Source: Streptomyces sp. SPB162 (GTDB lineage Bacteria > Actinomycetota > Actinomycetes > Streptomycetales > Streptomycetaceae). From it: a stretch of 64,000 bases of DNA. A program made the translations under genes and the position numbers. The stretch's first letter is position 1. Every line of letters begins with the position of its first letter. Under the pieces are notes generated by a model that did no database searches, had not been told where the DNA came from, and saw only the letters and a list, made by a program, of their open reading frames with translations. The stretch covers positions 1,264,501-1,328,500 of the forward strand of contig NZ_JAQFII010000001.1 in the NCBI RefSeq assembly GCF_029504575.1, written 5' to 3'. Positions 1 to 7,660 of this stretch are shown one piece after another.

Positions 1-530
1 GCCTTCTCCTCATCAGCGGACCCCGCGTTCGCAAGACCGTTCACGCCCGTCCGGAGGACGATCAGCAGGGCCACCACGAGGAACGTCAGTACAGGGTGCT
101 GACGCACCCACGCCCGGGACCGCGCACCGCGCCCGGGAGGCGCGGAGAAGCCGGAAGGCAGAAGCTCCCCCGCGGATTCGAGAAGCCGCCCCTTCGGGTC
201 GAGCTTCGAGCCCCACAGCCGGTGCCGCTTCCCGTCGACAAGGATCGTGACGGAACCGAACACGCCCTGCGCACCACGAACGATCCCCAGCGGCTGGTAC
301 ACCCGGATCCCCCCGCCCCCCGCCATGCCCGGAAGCAGGATGACGCCGTTCCCCGTCAGCGCGGCGTATCCCCAGCCGTCGCGGTACACGGCCAGAACCG
401 TCTCCCCGTCCGCAAGGACCCGCAGCAGAGCCTCCGCTGCAAGTACCGGCAGCTGCGCGGCCTCATGCGCAGCCACCCGCACGGTTCGTGGATCGTTTCG
501 CAGCAGGCGCTGCGCGGGAGTCTCCGACAT
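1..530 (-). CDS. Hypothetical membrane-anchored protein, 3' end outside window
   Basis: An open frame starts at an ATG at 530 and runs leftwards off the window with no stop, giving about 176 residues. The first 120 residues are soluble and contain a short-stranded, PH-like stretch (VILLPGMAGGGG followed by IRVYQPLGIVRGAQG). Near the visible C-terminus (about residues 147-161) a run of hydrophobic residues, PVLTFLVVALLIVLR, looks like a single membrane helix. I do not recognise the family. The reading frame has normal Streptomyces-like codon use, which is why I call it real, but the function is unknown and the C-terminus cannot be seen. Confidence 0.55.
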   Translation of the reverse strand, partial: MSETPAQRLLRNDPRTVRVAAHEAAQLPVLAAEALLRVLADGETVLAVYRDGWGYAALTGNGVILLPGMAGGGGIRVYQPLGIVRGAQGVFGSVTILVDGKRHRLWGSKLDPKGRLLESAGELLPSGFSAPPGRGARSRAWVRQHPVLTFLVVALLIVLRTGVNGLANAGSADEEK

Positions 531-593
531 GCGGGGATGCTAGCGCTCTGGCCGCGCCATCCCACCCCGAAGCAGCCAGGTCAGCCCAAGACC

Positions 594-621
594 GACAACC
601 ACACCTGGCGCCGGGGGTCGT
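594..621 (+). repeat. Left copy of a 28-bp near-perfect direct repeat
   Basis: Positions 594-621 and 1831-1858 match at 25 of 28 bases in the same orientation, with an exact 17-base core (CACCTGGCGCCGGGGGT at 602-618 and 1839-1855). The copies bracket the universal stress protein gene. They could be the edges of a small duplicated or transposed segment or a shared regulatory element; the sequence alone does not decide. Confidence 0.5.
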
Positions 622-707
622 CCCCGTCGGTGTCGATTCACCGCGGACCAGATCGGCCGGCCGGGGTTCGGAGTCCCGCCCGAACAGGTCGGGGTCTCAC
701 GTCCAGA

Positions 708-1544
708 TCAGGCGTAGGGAACGATAGCGACCGGGCACACCGCGTGGTGGACCGCCGAGTGGCCCACTGGTCCCAGGCGGGATGTCGATGTCTCTCGGCG
801 GCTATGGCGGCCGATCACCAGTAGCTCGGCACCTTCCTCTGCGCTCACCACGATATGACCGGGGCTGCCCGTCTCGACTCTCGTCGTGACCTCAACGTCC
901 GGAAATTTTTCGCACCATGGAGTCACCGCATCGTCCAATGCGCCCTGTGCCGCGGGATCAGCGTGGTCAGTCTTGTGGTGAAGGTGAACATGCCTGCCTT
1001 CGACGCTCAGCACGACAAGGGGCACGCCGTGCAGCGATGCGGAATCAAAGGCGAACGCCAGCACCTCGCCACAAGGACGATCCGGGTTCATGGCGACGAC
1101 TACGGGACCTTCGAGCGTTTTTGGTGCGTTCTCGCCGACATGTGCACCGCGAAAGAGTGCCACTGGCCGCTTGGCATGGCCGATCACATGATAGCTGGCA
1201 TCCCCCAAAAAGAAGTTCCCCGTGGCCCCCATCCCTTTCGATCCCAGTGCCAGCAAGGTAGACCTACCGGAAACTTCAAGCAGCGCATCCGAGGGGTCCT
1301 TGGCAGCCAGTTCCACAGACACAGGCAAATCCGGATACAATTCACCTATCATCTTTCTCGTGTCATCAAGAAGACGTCGGGACCAGTAGTTCTGATCGTC
1401 TTCAATGGAATCCGCTTTGAGCATTATCCATGCATGCATCATATGCAGCGGAAGATTTCTCAGGTGCGCCTCACGCGCCGCCCAGTGTGCTGCAGCAACA
1501 CTCGTCGGCGAACCGTCGAGGCCCACCGAGATGACGGAATTCAT
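708..1544 (-). CDS. Universal stress protein, two tandem UspA domains
   Basis: 278 residues. UspA proteins are cytoplasmic nucleotide-binding proteins induced by stress. Two UspA domains are visible. The first begins at residue 1 (SVISVGLDGSPTS) and ends with LALGSKGMGATG and a later RPVAL. The second ends with LVIGRHSRR, then GPVGHSAVHHAVCPVAIVPYA in two pieces. The G-rich pattern GxxGx9G(S/T) in both domains suggests the ATP-binding subclass. I chose the ATG at 1544 rather than the upstream in-frame codon at 1574 because GAGGGAGG lies just upstream. Neighbouring DNA is IS-rich; no operon partner is evident. Confidence 0.88.
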   Translation of the reverse strand: MNSVISVGLDGSPTSVAAAHWAAREAHLRNLPLHMMHAWIMLKADSIEDDQNYWSRRLLDDTRKMIGELYPDLPVSVELAAKDPSDALLEVSGRSTLLALGSKGMGATGNFFLGDASYHVIGHAKRPVALFRGAHVGENAPKTLEGPVVVAMNPDRPCGEVLAFAFDSASLHGVPLVVLSVEGRHVHLHHKTDHADPAAQGALDDAVTPWCEKFPDVEVTTRVETGSPGHIVVSAEEGAELLVIGRHSRRETSTSRLGPVGHSAVHHAVCPVAIVPYA

Positions 1545-2049
1545 GTCGAGACCTCCCTCGAGCCGTATGGGCATCCATCGCGGCAGGCCACCCGGATAAA
1601 GAGGGCCGGAAAGGTCGAACGGCGCCCGCGGCTTGGCGGTGCAAGCTCTTCATCAACCAGGATGTCACGCCCAGACCCGCGGCGCCCGTCGCGCGTTCAG
1701 GGCCCCCGGCACATCCCCGGGATCGCGGCCCGCACCCCCGGTCATCGTCTCTCCGCGACGTGACTGCCCTGTCTGGAGCTGCCGGACATCAAACCTACAG
1801 TCGTCACGCTTCGGCCCTCAGCCCCGGAAGGACAGCCGCACCTGGCGCCGGGGGTTGTTTGGGCATCTGCCACAAGGACCATGGGCCGGCGCCTGCCCCG
1901 CCTGCCACCGCGACATACCCACCGGACAACAGACCTGACCAAGCCCTACTGGTGCGTTGTCCGTGACTGTCGGCCGGTTGGGGTGTGACGGCTGGGCTCG
2001 GCGGCGAGACGCCGGGGCGTGTTGCCCTGCTCTCGGGAGGAGTCCTGTC
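1545..2049. other. Gene-poor stretch upstream of usp and the IS630 remnant
   Basis: About 500 bp with no convincing coding frame. Short frames here are GC-rich shadows rich in Arg, Pro and Cys. It contains the right copy (1831-1858) of the 28-bp direct repeat and presumably the usp promoter, which I cannot pinpoint. Confidence 0.4.
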
Positions 2050-2141
2050 ATGGCCAAGCCGGTGCACGCCCGTCGATTGACGGACGATGAGGGGCAGACC
2101 CTGCTGCGGATCGTGCGGCGGGGCCGGCACGGCACGATTAA

Positions 2142-2991
2142 GAGGTCGTCTCATTTGGTGAGTCTGCGATAGCAGATCAGTGTGCAGGCGATGCTGGTGA
2201 AGGCGAGGAAGTGTTCGGCTGTGCGTTCGTACCTGCGGTGCAGTCGGCGGCAGCCGGCGAGCCACGCCATGGTGCGTTCGATGGTCCATCGGTGACGGCC
2301 CAGCCGCTGGGAGGACTCGATGCCTTTGCGGGCGATCCGTGGGGTGATGTTGCGGGATCGGAGCCATTGCCGCAGGTGGCGGTTGTCGTACGCCTTGTCC
2401 GCGTGCAGCTTTCCAGGCTTGCGGCGGCGTGGTCCGCGGCGCGAGCGGATCGGCGGTATCCCGCGGACGAGCGGCTCCAGGGCCTGGCTGTCGTGAAGGT
2501 TCGCCCCCGAGATCCCGATCGACAGGGGTAAACCGGTGCGGCCGGTGATCAAGTGGATCTTCGAGCCGTTCTTGCCCCGATCCACAGGATTCGGACCTGT
2601 CAGGTCCCCCCTTTCAGGGCCCGCATGTTCACCGAGTCGATCGCGCACCGAGACCAGTCCAGGTCACCGCGCGAGCCAAGTTCGTCGAGCACCAAGCGGT
2701 GCAGCTTGGCCCAGACCCTGGCCTTGGACCACTCCGTGAGACGACGGTGCGCCGTAGGTCCGGACGGCCCAAAAACCCCAGGTAGTTGCCGCCAGGTGCA
2801 ACCGGAGGTGGCCACGAACACGATCGCAGCCAGCACCTCGCGGTCCCCGTACCGCCGCCGACCGCCACCTTGCGGCCGCGTCGGAGCCGACGGCACCACC
2901 CGCTGAAACATCACCCACAACTCGTCCGGCACCAGCCGCTCGACAATATCCACACCGGCAGAATACCAACCACGCCTAATGAGACGACCTC
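2142..2991 (-). mobile_element. Complete IS5-family insertion sequence (IS427-like), 850 bp
   Basis: The ends are 17-bp inverted repeats at 2142-2158 and 2975-2991 that match at 16 positions (GAGGTCGTCTCATTtGG against GAGGTCGTCTCATTaGG). They are flanked by a 3-bp direct repeat TAA at 2139-2141 and 2992-2994. TNA target duplications are typical of the IS427 group of IS5. The element fills its length with one transposase gene on the minus strand and sits inside an older IS630 transposase fragment. Intact ends, intact DDE residues and a perfect target duplication suggest a recent, possibly active insertion. Confidence 0.9.
2151..2953 (-). CDS. IS5-family DDE transposase made by programmed frameshift
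   Basis: Two overlapping frames encode one transposase of about 265 residues. The upstream frame starts at GTG 2953 (VDIVERLVPDELW), contains WRQLPGVFGPSG and the first catalytic Asp in CAIDSVNMRALKGG, and stops at 2600. The downstream frame supplies DLTGPNPVDRGKNGSKIHLI, the second Asp in HADKAYD and the catalytic Glu in RWTIERTMAWL, ending at 2151. The frames meet at an A3G6 run (complement of 2606-2614), the slippery site usual for this group. All three DDE residues are present. Whether the shift is -1 or +1 is not something I can prove here. Confidence 0.88.
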
Positions 2992-3230
2992 TAAGGTACG
3001 CCGCGCGATGATGGTGCCGGCCTCGGCGTCGGGAACACCAACGAGGCGATTGCCGCGCTGGTGGCCGCCGACCCCGACACCGGTAAGGGGGCGGAACAGC
3101 TGACTCGTCGCGTACGCTCGAGACCAAGGAGTTGGCGTACAAATTATCTGGCCTAAACGGTCCCTCGGAATGTGACGACGGATAAACCACTATCCATCGC
3201 CTGTTTCTCCATGACCCAATTGACCCCCTC

Positions 3231-4208
3231 TCACACCTCACGTTTCCTGTTCCGCCACGCGTGAATTCCTGGCAGCAGAGAAGAGTCCTCACCGACTCCT
3301 CGCCCTTCTAGCACACCTTCGACATTGTCAAAGAAACCCACGGCGAAGCGGCGTTCCCAACCCCACAGAGCTGGGCCGACAAGTAGGGACCACCCGCCTG
3401 TCGAATACGCGAGCGCAAGCGAACCAGCGGCTACGATTCCATTCTTTACCGTGGGAAACTTCAGCACGACCATGGAACTACCCGGATCGGCGTCAACTAC
3501 TTCCCCGGTAATCACGCCACCGCGGCGGGCGTTGAAAACCACGCGGGCAGCTTCGGGACTCACTTCAACCACCGGGTAGTGCAACATTTCAACTGCACCT
3601 GCAAGCGCGTCAAACGCTCGACGGCGAGACGCTTTGACCGTCCGCTCATATCGCCTGAGCTTGGTGACCTTTACCTCGGCTGTTTCGTTTCCCTTCGCGT
3701 CGCGGATAGGGAGCACCGCATGGCGCTCCAGCGTCTCTAAGAGGCGACCAAAGTCGTAGGGCCAGTCGTCATCAGAAAGCCTAACGGCTTGCAGGCGGGC
3801 GAGGGTGCCGAGCGGGCGTGGCATTTCACTGCCAGACGGCATTGTCGCCCCTCCGACGAGTACCGGCACGAGGGCGATACCGTTCTTAAGGGCGGTTTCG
3901 ATCTCCAGACGCACCAGGTCGCTCGCATCGTCGAGCCGTCGCTGCCCGTTGCCGTCCGAGCTGTTAAGCCAGTCGGGCCCAATAAGCGCAACTACGGCAC
4001 GAGAGCCGAGCAGGGCTCGCTCCAGTTGAATAATATAGTCTTGCGCTGATCGGTTCGAGTCCAAGTCGAAATAGACGCGTTCTTTTCCGAAGTAAGTCCG
4101 CAGATCAGCAACGAGCCGCCCGGACCAGGGTTTTGAGTCCATGCGCCGGTAGGATACAAAGATCGCTCGTGGTTCCTTCTCGACCTTCTCAACTCGCGAG
4201 TCTTGCAT
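3231..4208 (-). CDS. TIR-domain protein, probable NAD-targeting immune or effector protein
   Basis: 325 residues from the ATG at 4208, preceded by GGTAGGAGGGG. Residues about 13-160 form a TIR domain: AIFVSYRRMDS (box 1), VYFDLDSNRSAQDYI, then AVVALIGPDWL. It continues to LVRLEIETALKNG, where the Glu of the E-I-E motif corresponds to the catalytic Glu of NAD-cleaving TIRs. The C-terminal half (about 190-325) is not recognised; it holds a basic stretch, RRYERTVKASRRRAFDALAG, and two moderately hydrophobic runs near GIVAAGSLALAY and GWSLLVGPALWGW. The DNA is visibly less GC-rich than core genes and is flanked by IS remnants, so horizontal transfer is likely. It stands alone, without a recognisable sensor partner. 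Confidence 0.82.
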   Translation of the reverse strand: MQDSRVEKVEKEPRAIFVSYRRMDSKPWSGRLVADLRTYFGKERVYFDLDSNRSAQDYIIQLERALLGSRAVVALIGPDWLNSSDGNGQRRLDDASDLVRLEIETALKNGIALVPVLVGGATMPSGSEMPRPLGTLARLQAVRLSDDDWPYDFGRLLETLERHAVLPIRDAKGNETAEVKVTKLRRYERTVKASRRRAFDALAGAVEMLHYPVVEVSPEAARVVFNARRGGVITGEVVDADPGSSMVVLKFPTVKNGIVAAGSLALAYSTGGWSLLVGPALWGWERRFAVGFFDNVEGVLEGRGVGEDSSLLPGIHAWRNRKREV

Positions 4209-4524
4209 GGCCCCTCCTACCCGCGTTTTTCGCCCAGCGTCTCGCAGCCCGAGACCTTGCACCGGGGCATTCCCAGCATTCACTGAGGTGCCAGGGGCGT
4301 ACAAGAGCGCATCCTGACGGCGCACGAGGCGTAAGCCACGCGGTCACTGGTCGAAAACACTCCCAGGGGGCATTGCATAGTCGCGATCGGTCCGGTTCAT
4401 CTGCCTCATGCGTGACGTGGCGTCATGTCCCGGCCTGGTCTGGGATGTCCCCCCGGGAATGCAGAGCAGGCACGGTGCCGATGATCATGTGGTTGTCGAA
4501 AACCCATGAGAACCGAGCGAGACC
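4209..4524. other. Intergenic stretch between the TIR gene and the ISAs1 remnant
   Basis: About 315 bp without a supported gene. It includes the Shine-Dalgarno and presumed promoter of the TIR gene on the minus strand, and possibly the left end of the ISAs1-like element close to 4470-4520, whose inverted repeat I could not define. Confidence 0.35.
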
Positions 4525-5235
4525 GTGCCTGCCCGAACATCATCGCCCATGCCCGCCGGGCTGGGGAATTGGCCCTCCCGAACCTCTGCGCCGCTACGCA
4601 GGACGCTGCTGACCTGAGACGCTTCCTTGTCTGAGTGTCCGATCCGCGTGGCCTGCGGGGACGACGGTATCCACTGCTCCCCCTGTTGTGCGCGCCCGCG
4701 GCAGCCGTCCTGACCGGAACCCGGTCCCTCATGGCGAGCGGTGAATGGATCGGCGATGCTCCGGAGGCCGTCCTGGGTGTCCTCGGCTTCCCGGCCGACC
4801 CGTTCACCGGCATCCGGCCGGCGCCGCACGCCGCCACCGTCCGTCGCCTGCTGCGACGCATCGACGGTGACGCGCTGGATGTGGCCATCGGCGCCTACCG
4901 CCAGGCCAGAACGGCACGGCCGGAAGAGTCCGAGCCGCCGCCGAAGCCGGCTCTGCGGTGATCGCGGTCGACGGCAAAACAGTCCGCGACTCCCGCACCG
5001 TCACGACCGCCGCGGTCCAGCTGCCGGCCGCGATGGACCACCACGCCACTGGGGCATCGAGAACCTCCCGCACCACGTCCGCGACCGCACCTTTCGCGAG
5101 GATGACTCCAAGGTCCGCACCGGCCGGCTGTCCCGCGCCATGGCCGGTCTGCGCAACCTCGCCATCAGCGTCTTCCGCCAGAACGGCGAGACCAATATCG
5201 CCGCCGCCCTCCGCTCCTTCCGAGTTGCTACATAG
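4525..5235 (+). pseudogene. Decayed ISAs1-family transposase
   Basis: Pieces of one ISAs1-type (H-repeat-associated) transposase are spread over three frames. A GTG at 4525 begins an N-terminal piece (VPARTSSPMPAG). After a frameshift near 4605 and an in-frame TGA at 4632-4634 comes the core segment [32 protein letters not shown] and [19 protein letters not shown]. Next is the catalytic-domain start [12 protein letters not shown] near 4970. An internal deletion then joins it to a C-terminal piece, [18 protein letters not shown] and [20 protein letters not shown], in another frame. Several independent lesions make it non-functional. Confidence 0.85.
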
Positions 5236-5614
5236 TCAACGGTGGGGTTGTTTACGAATCGCTGCGCCTAGTACCTCAACTCCTGGAAAACGGTTTCGTT
5301 GGCGTTGCACTGCAGGAGAGTTCGCCCAACCGCCCTGGGTAAGTCCTGCCCAATTGTTGGCGGTGTTCCCGTGGATGCCGAAGAGATCGCTGATGATGAT
5401 CGGCGGCAACTCAGAGGAGTCTCACGTGGCAGTTTGCCAAGCGAAGGAAGGCTCCCGGGTGGTGGGCGAACGCTGCCTGCTGCACGGTTCCGCGGACATG
5501 AAGGTCGGCCCGGTGGATGAGCTGGTCGGCGGCTTGCGTCTGGCCTGAGGGGCAGGTGGCGGCTGCCCCGGTGAGGAAATCCCCGGCCAGGGTCGCGGCC
5601 AGCGCCAGCCCGGC

Positions 5615-5650
5615 CACCGCGGTCACCGCGGTCACCGCGGTCACCGCGGT
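5615..5650. repeat. Nonanucleotide tandem repeat, four copies of CACCGCGGT
   Basis: Four perfect head-to-tail copies of CACCGCGGT followed by a partial fifth. On the minus strand they would encode repeated Thr-Ala-Val in one frame and Asp-Arg-Gly in another. The unit keeps frame, so length changes would not shift any reading frame. Confidence 0.85.
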
Positions 5651-6093
5651 CACCGACGCCAGCGGGCGTAGCGCGGGGCGATGCCCCGCCCCTGTCGCCG
5701 CCGCAGTCCGCGAGAGCCCGTGGCACCGGGCGGGAAGTGCGGGCCGGCCTCTTCGTGTGGTGGCGTTCTGCTCGGCTGTCCGGCGGGCGCGGTGCGGGAG
5801 TTCGTCGGCCTCGTGCCGGGCCTTGGGCGCGTACGCGTGTGGCCTCGGTCTCCGCGCTGGTGCGGAGCTCCACTCGCCCGGCGGGGGAGCTGCTCCGACG
5901 AACAGGCCACGGAGCTACTCGCGGTCATCCCCTGCCGCCGTGGCCGCGCTCCTGAAGCAGCGGCGGCAGCATGAGCCCCGGTCCAACCCTGCAGGCCTGC
6001 GGGAAATCTGAGCACCCGCCAGGAGAAGCAGCAAATCAAGGGCCGGGGGCCGAGCGTCGGGAGTCAGGTCCACTGCCCGGGTTCCGTATGCCG

Positions 6094-6123
6094 CTGACCA
6101 CTGTCAGTAGCTGCACTTACGAT
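6094..6123 (+). promoter_or_regulatory. Possible promoter of the TIR operon
   Basis: CTGACC at 6094-6099 and TACGAT at 6118-6123 are spaced by 18 bp and would start transcription near 6130, about 30 bp before the first ATG. This is a reading of weak sigma-70-like boxes by eye. Confidence 0.35.
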
Positions 6124-6158
6124 GCGTACAGGCACCTCCACTGAGCGTAAGGAGTCTC

Positions 6159-6554
6159 ATGCCCCAGCGTGCGTTCGTCAGCTTCGACTACGACTACGAC
6201 TACGACTACGACAAGACCCCCAAGGACTTCCTCATCGGGCAGGCCAAGAACCCTGACTCACCCTTCGCGGTCCATGACTGGTCAATCAAGGAAGCGTCTC
6301 CCCACTGGAAAGCAAAGGCTCGCGCCAGGATTCGGGCATCGGATGTCGTCATCGTCATCTGCGGGGAACACACGGACGCCGCAGTGGGAGTGGCACTCGA
6401 GCTCAAGATCACTCAGGAAGAGCAGATCGACTACTTCCTGCTGAACGGGTACCCGGGCAAGACCGGTAAGAAGCCGACAACGGCGAAGGCCACCGACAAG
6501 ATCTACAAGTGGGAGTGGGACAACCTCAAGACGCTCGTTGGAGGAGGACGGTGA
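6159..6554 (+). CDS. TIR-like (MTH538/DUF1863, ThsB-related) protein, first gene of candidate immune operon
   Basis: 131 residues, with TAAGGAG just upstream of the ATG. Motifs of the MTH538-type TIR-like fold are clear: AFVSFDYD at 5-12, GQAKNPDSPFAVHDWSIKEA at 27-46, SDVVIVICGEHTDAA at 61-75, GVALELKITQE at 77-87 and IYKWEWDNLKTLV near the end. The same fold occurs in ThsB of the Thoeris system, which makes an NAD-derived signal on phage infection; transfer of that role here is inference. Residues 10-18 are an expanded Asp-Tyr tract from a hexanucleotide repeat. The stop overlaps the next start as GTGA, so the genes are translationally coupled. Confidence 0.85.
   Translation: MPQRAFVSFDYDYDYDYDKTPKDFLIGQAKNPDSPFAVHDWSIKEASPHWKAKARARIRASDVVIVICGEHTDAAVGVALELKITQEEQIDYFLLNGYPGKTGKKPTTAKATDKIYKWEWDNLKTLVGGGR
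6186..6212 (+). repeat. Hexanucleotide microsatellite inside the TIR-like gene
   Basis: Four perfect copies of GACTAC plus GAC, encoding alternating Asp-Tyr in the loop after the first beta-strand. The unit preserves the frame, so slippage would lengthen or shorten an acidic-aromatic loop without inactivating the gene. Confidence 0.9.
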
Positions 6555-7018
6555 CAACACCATCTGAACCAAACGTGCGGCCAGAAATATTGGAGCTCTA
6601 CCAGCTCGCCGTGGAGATGGCTGACCGGGTCTCCGCGCGCCGGGGGACGGCCAACGCTTTCTTCCTGTCAGTGCAGTCCGCACTGGTCACCCTGGTGGGT
6701 TTCGGCATACCCAAGCTCTCCGAGTCCCCGTGGTGGGTGCCTTTGGCCGTTGCCCTGGCCGGCGTCACCCTGTCTGCCGCCTGGTGGATGCAACTTCGCA
6801 GTTACCGGGACCTCAACACGGCGAAGTTTGCGGTCATCATCAAGCTGGAGGACCGTCTCCCCGTCAAGCTCTTCGCTGACGAATGGGAGACCCTGAAAAG
6901 GGATCCGATCCCCGGCTGGCGCAAGCGCTACGCGGAGCTGGGCACGTCCGAACGCATCGTGCCCGTGGTGTTCGCCGTAGCGCACCTGATCCTGTTTGTT
7001 GGCACACTGTCCGCGTGA
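6551..7018 (+). CDS. Small multi-pass membrane protein, probable effector of the TIR operon
   Basis: 155 residues from GTG 6551, overlapping the TIR-like gene by GTGA. A soluble N-terminus (PEILELYQLAVEMADRVSAR) precedes hydrophobic segments at about 35-51 and 61-79, a soluble loop (KLEDRLPVKLFADEWETLKR) and a last hydrophobic helix at 134-151. It resembles the short family that I recall being named RipA-like octameric membrane protein; that name is from memory and unverified. Coupling of a TIR signalling enzyme to a small membrane protein matches the layout of immune systems in which a nucleotide signal triggers a membrane effector, which is inference here. Confidence 0.72.
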   Translation: MTTPSEPNVRPEILELYQLAVEMADRVSARRGTANAFFLSVQSALVTLVGFGIPKLSESPWWVPLAVALAGVTLSAAWWMQLRSYRDLNTAKFAVIIKLEDRLPVKLFADEWETLKRDPIPGWRKRYAELGTSERIVPVVFAVAHLILFVGTLSA

Positions 7019-7311
7019 CCTACCTCGATCACCTCGCCGATCTGATCCGGTCCTGTCTCTCCCCGAGCGCGGAGCCGCCCGCAGACTCTGACGACCTGTT
7101 CCGCATTTACGCGGTGCTGCTGCAAGCCAAGGGAGAGCAGGTCACCGACGAAGACGTCCACAACGCCTGGTCCGCGTGGATGCAGTCAGTGGACAGCACC
7201 CACGCCGCACTGGTTCCGTTCCAAGCTCTTGACCTGGAGACGCGCGCCTTCGACGCCCCGTACGCCGAGGCCATCCGCTCAGCAGCCCGCCGAACGGAAG
7301 GCGACAAATAG
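7015..7311 (+). CDS. 98-residue conserved protein, third gene of the TIR operon
   Basis: The GTG start at 7015 lies inside the stop of the membrane-protein gene (GTGA), so translation is coupled. The protein is acidic and helical, without membrane segments: TYLDHLADLIRSCL, DDLFRIYAVLLQAKGE, VTDEDVHNAWSAWM and PFQALDLETRAFDAPYAEAI. I believe it is like the actinobacterial family called DUF7701, but that is recollection only. It may be an accessory or regulatory subunit of the operon; no catalytic motif is visible. Confidence 0.7.
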   Translation: MTYLDHLADLIRSCLSPSAEPPADSDDLFRIYAVLLQAKGEQVTDEDVHNAWSAWMQSVDSTHAALVPFQALDLETRAFDAPYAEAIRSAARRTEGDK

Positions 7312-7660
7312 GCATTCCTGCAGCCGCCGATCAACACCCGCCCATGACGTATCGGCCGGGCGCCCTGCGAATCTGTGGTGGCTATATCACCGGCGCGGCC
7401 CGGCTCGACTGACTTCGCGAGATGCTGCCGTCACGCTTCGGCGCCACTACATGACCGGCGAAAATGCTCCGGTCCTTCCAAACGGTGGGAAGCTTCAACC
7501 GAGTCTGCGCGTACGCCTTGGGCAGCCGGTCGGCCTGCTCCTGGTCGCACTCCACCCAGGCGAGACGGAGCTGCCCTCCGGCCGTCCCCAGAGCCGTGAG
7601 ACGCCATCACAACGGCCCTCCGAGCCTACGTCGAGTAATAGTCAAGACCTGTGGATCAAG
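7312..7660. other. Intergenic stretch with a possible gene remnant
   Basis: About 350 bp without an intact gene. On the minus strand around 7460-7600 a stop-bounded frame reads GGQLRLAWVECDQEQADRLP and then KAYAQTRLKLPTVWKDRSIF, which looks like genuine protein sequence but lacks a start and is only about 70 codons long. It is most likely a fragment of a deleted gene. Confidence 0.3.

Larger units (their letters stand above)
2050..3158 (+). pseudogene. IS630-family transposase remnant, split by an IS5-family element
   Basis: The frame opens with MAKPVHARRLTDDEG and TLLRIVRRGRHGTIK, which I recognise as the N-terminal helix-turn-helix region of Streptomyces IS630-type transposases. It stops where the IS5-like element begins (2142). 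Removing 2142-2991 plus one target copy restores the frame as ATT AAG GTA CGC, continuing VRRAMMVPASASG. A frameshift follows; the next expected residues (NTNEAIAALVAADPDT) appear in another frame, then similarity is lost by about 3100. The DDE catalytic half is absent, so the gene is dead. It is useful mainly because it proves the target site of the inserted element. Confidence 0.8.
5236..6158. other. Gene-poor 0.9-kb stretch with degenerate coding traces
   Basis: No frame here can be supported as a gene. On the minus strand, fragments rich in Ala, Glu and Arg (for example ELRTSAETEATRVRAQ around 5820-5870 and ADELPHRARRTAEQNATT nearby in another frame) look like pieces of a coiled-coil protein broken by frameshifts. 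Below them is a hydrophobic run, TAVAGLALAATLAGDFLTGAA, near 5560-5630. This may be a dead gene of a mobile element. The 3' end of the stretch holds the promoter region of the TIR operon. Confidence 0.35.

Noticed and set aside
1804..2367. A 187-codon minus-strand frame across the IS630/IS5 junction
   Set aside because: It crosses the boundary of an inserted element and reads through both transposase remnants in a non-coding frame.
4050..4062. GGTTCGAGTCC, similar to a tRNA T-loop
   Set aside because: It lies inside the TIR coding sequence (Asp-Ser-Asn-Arg), and no acceptor or anticodon stem can be drawn around it.
5411..5653. An 80-codon minus-strand frame starting with Thr-Ala-Val repeats
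   Set aside because: Its start is created by the nonanucleotide repeat, it lacks a ribosome site, and surrounding frames look like pieces of a decayed gene.
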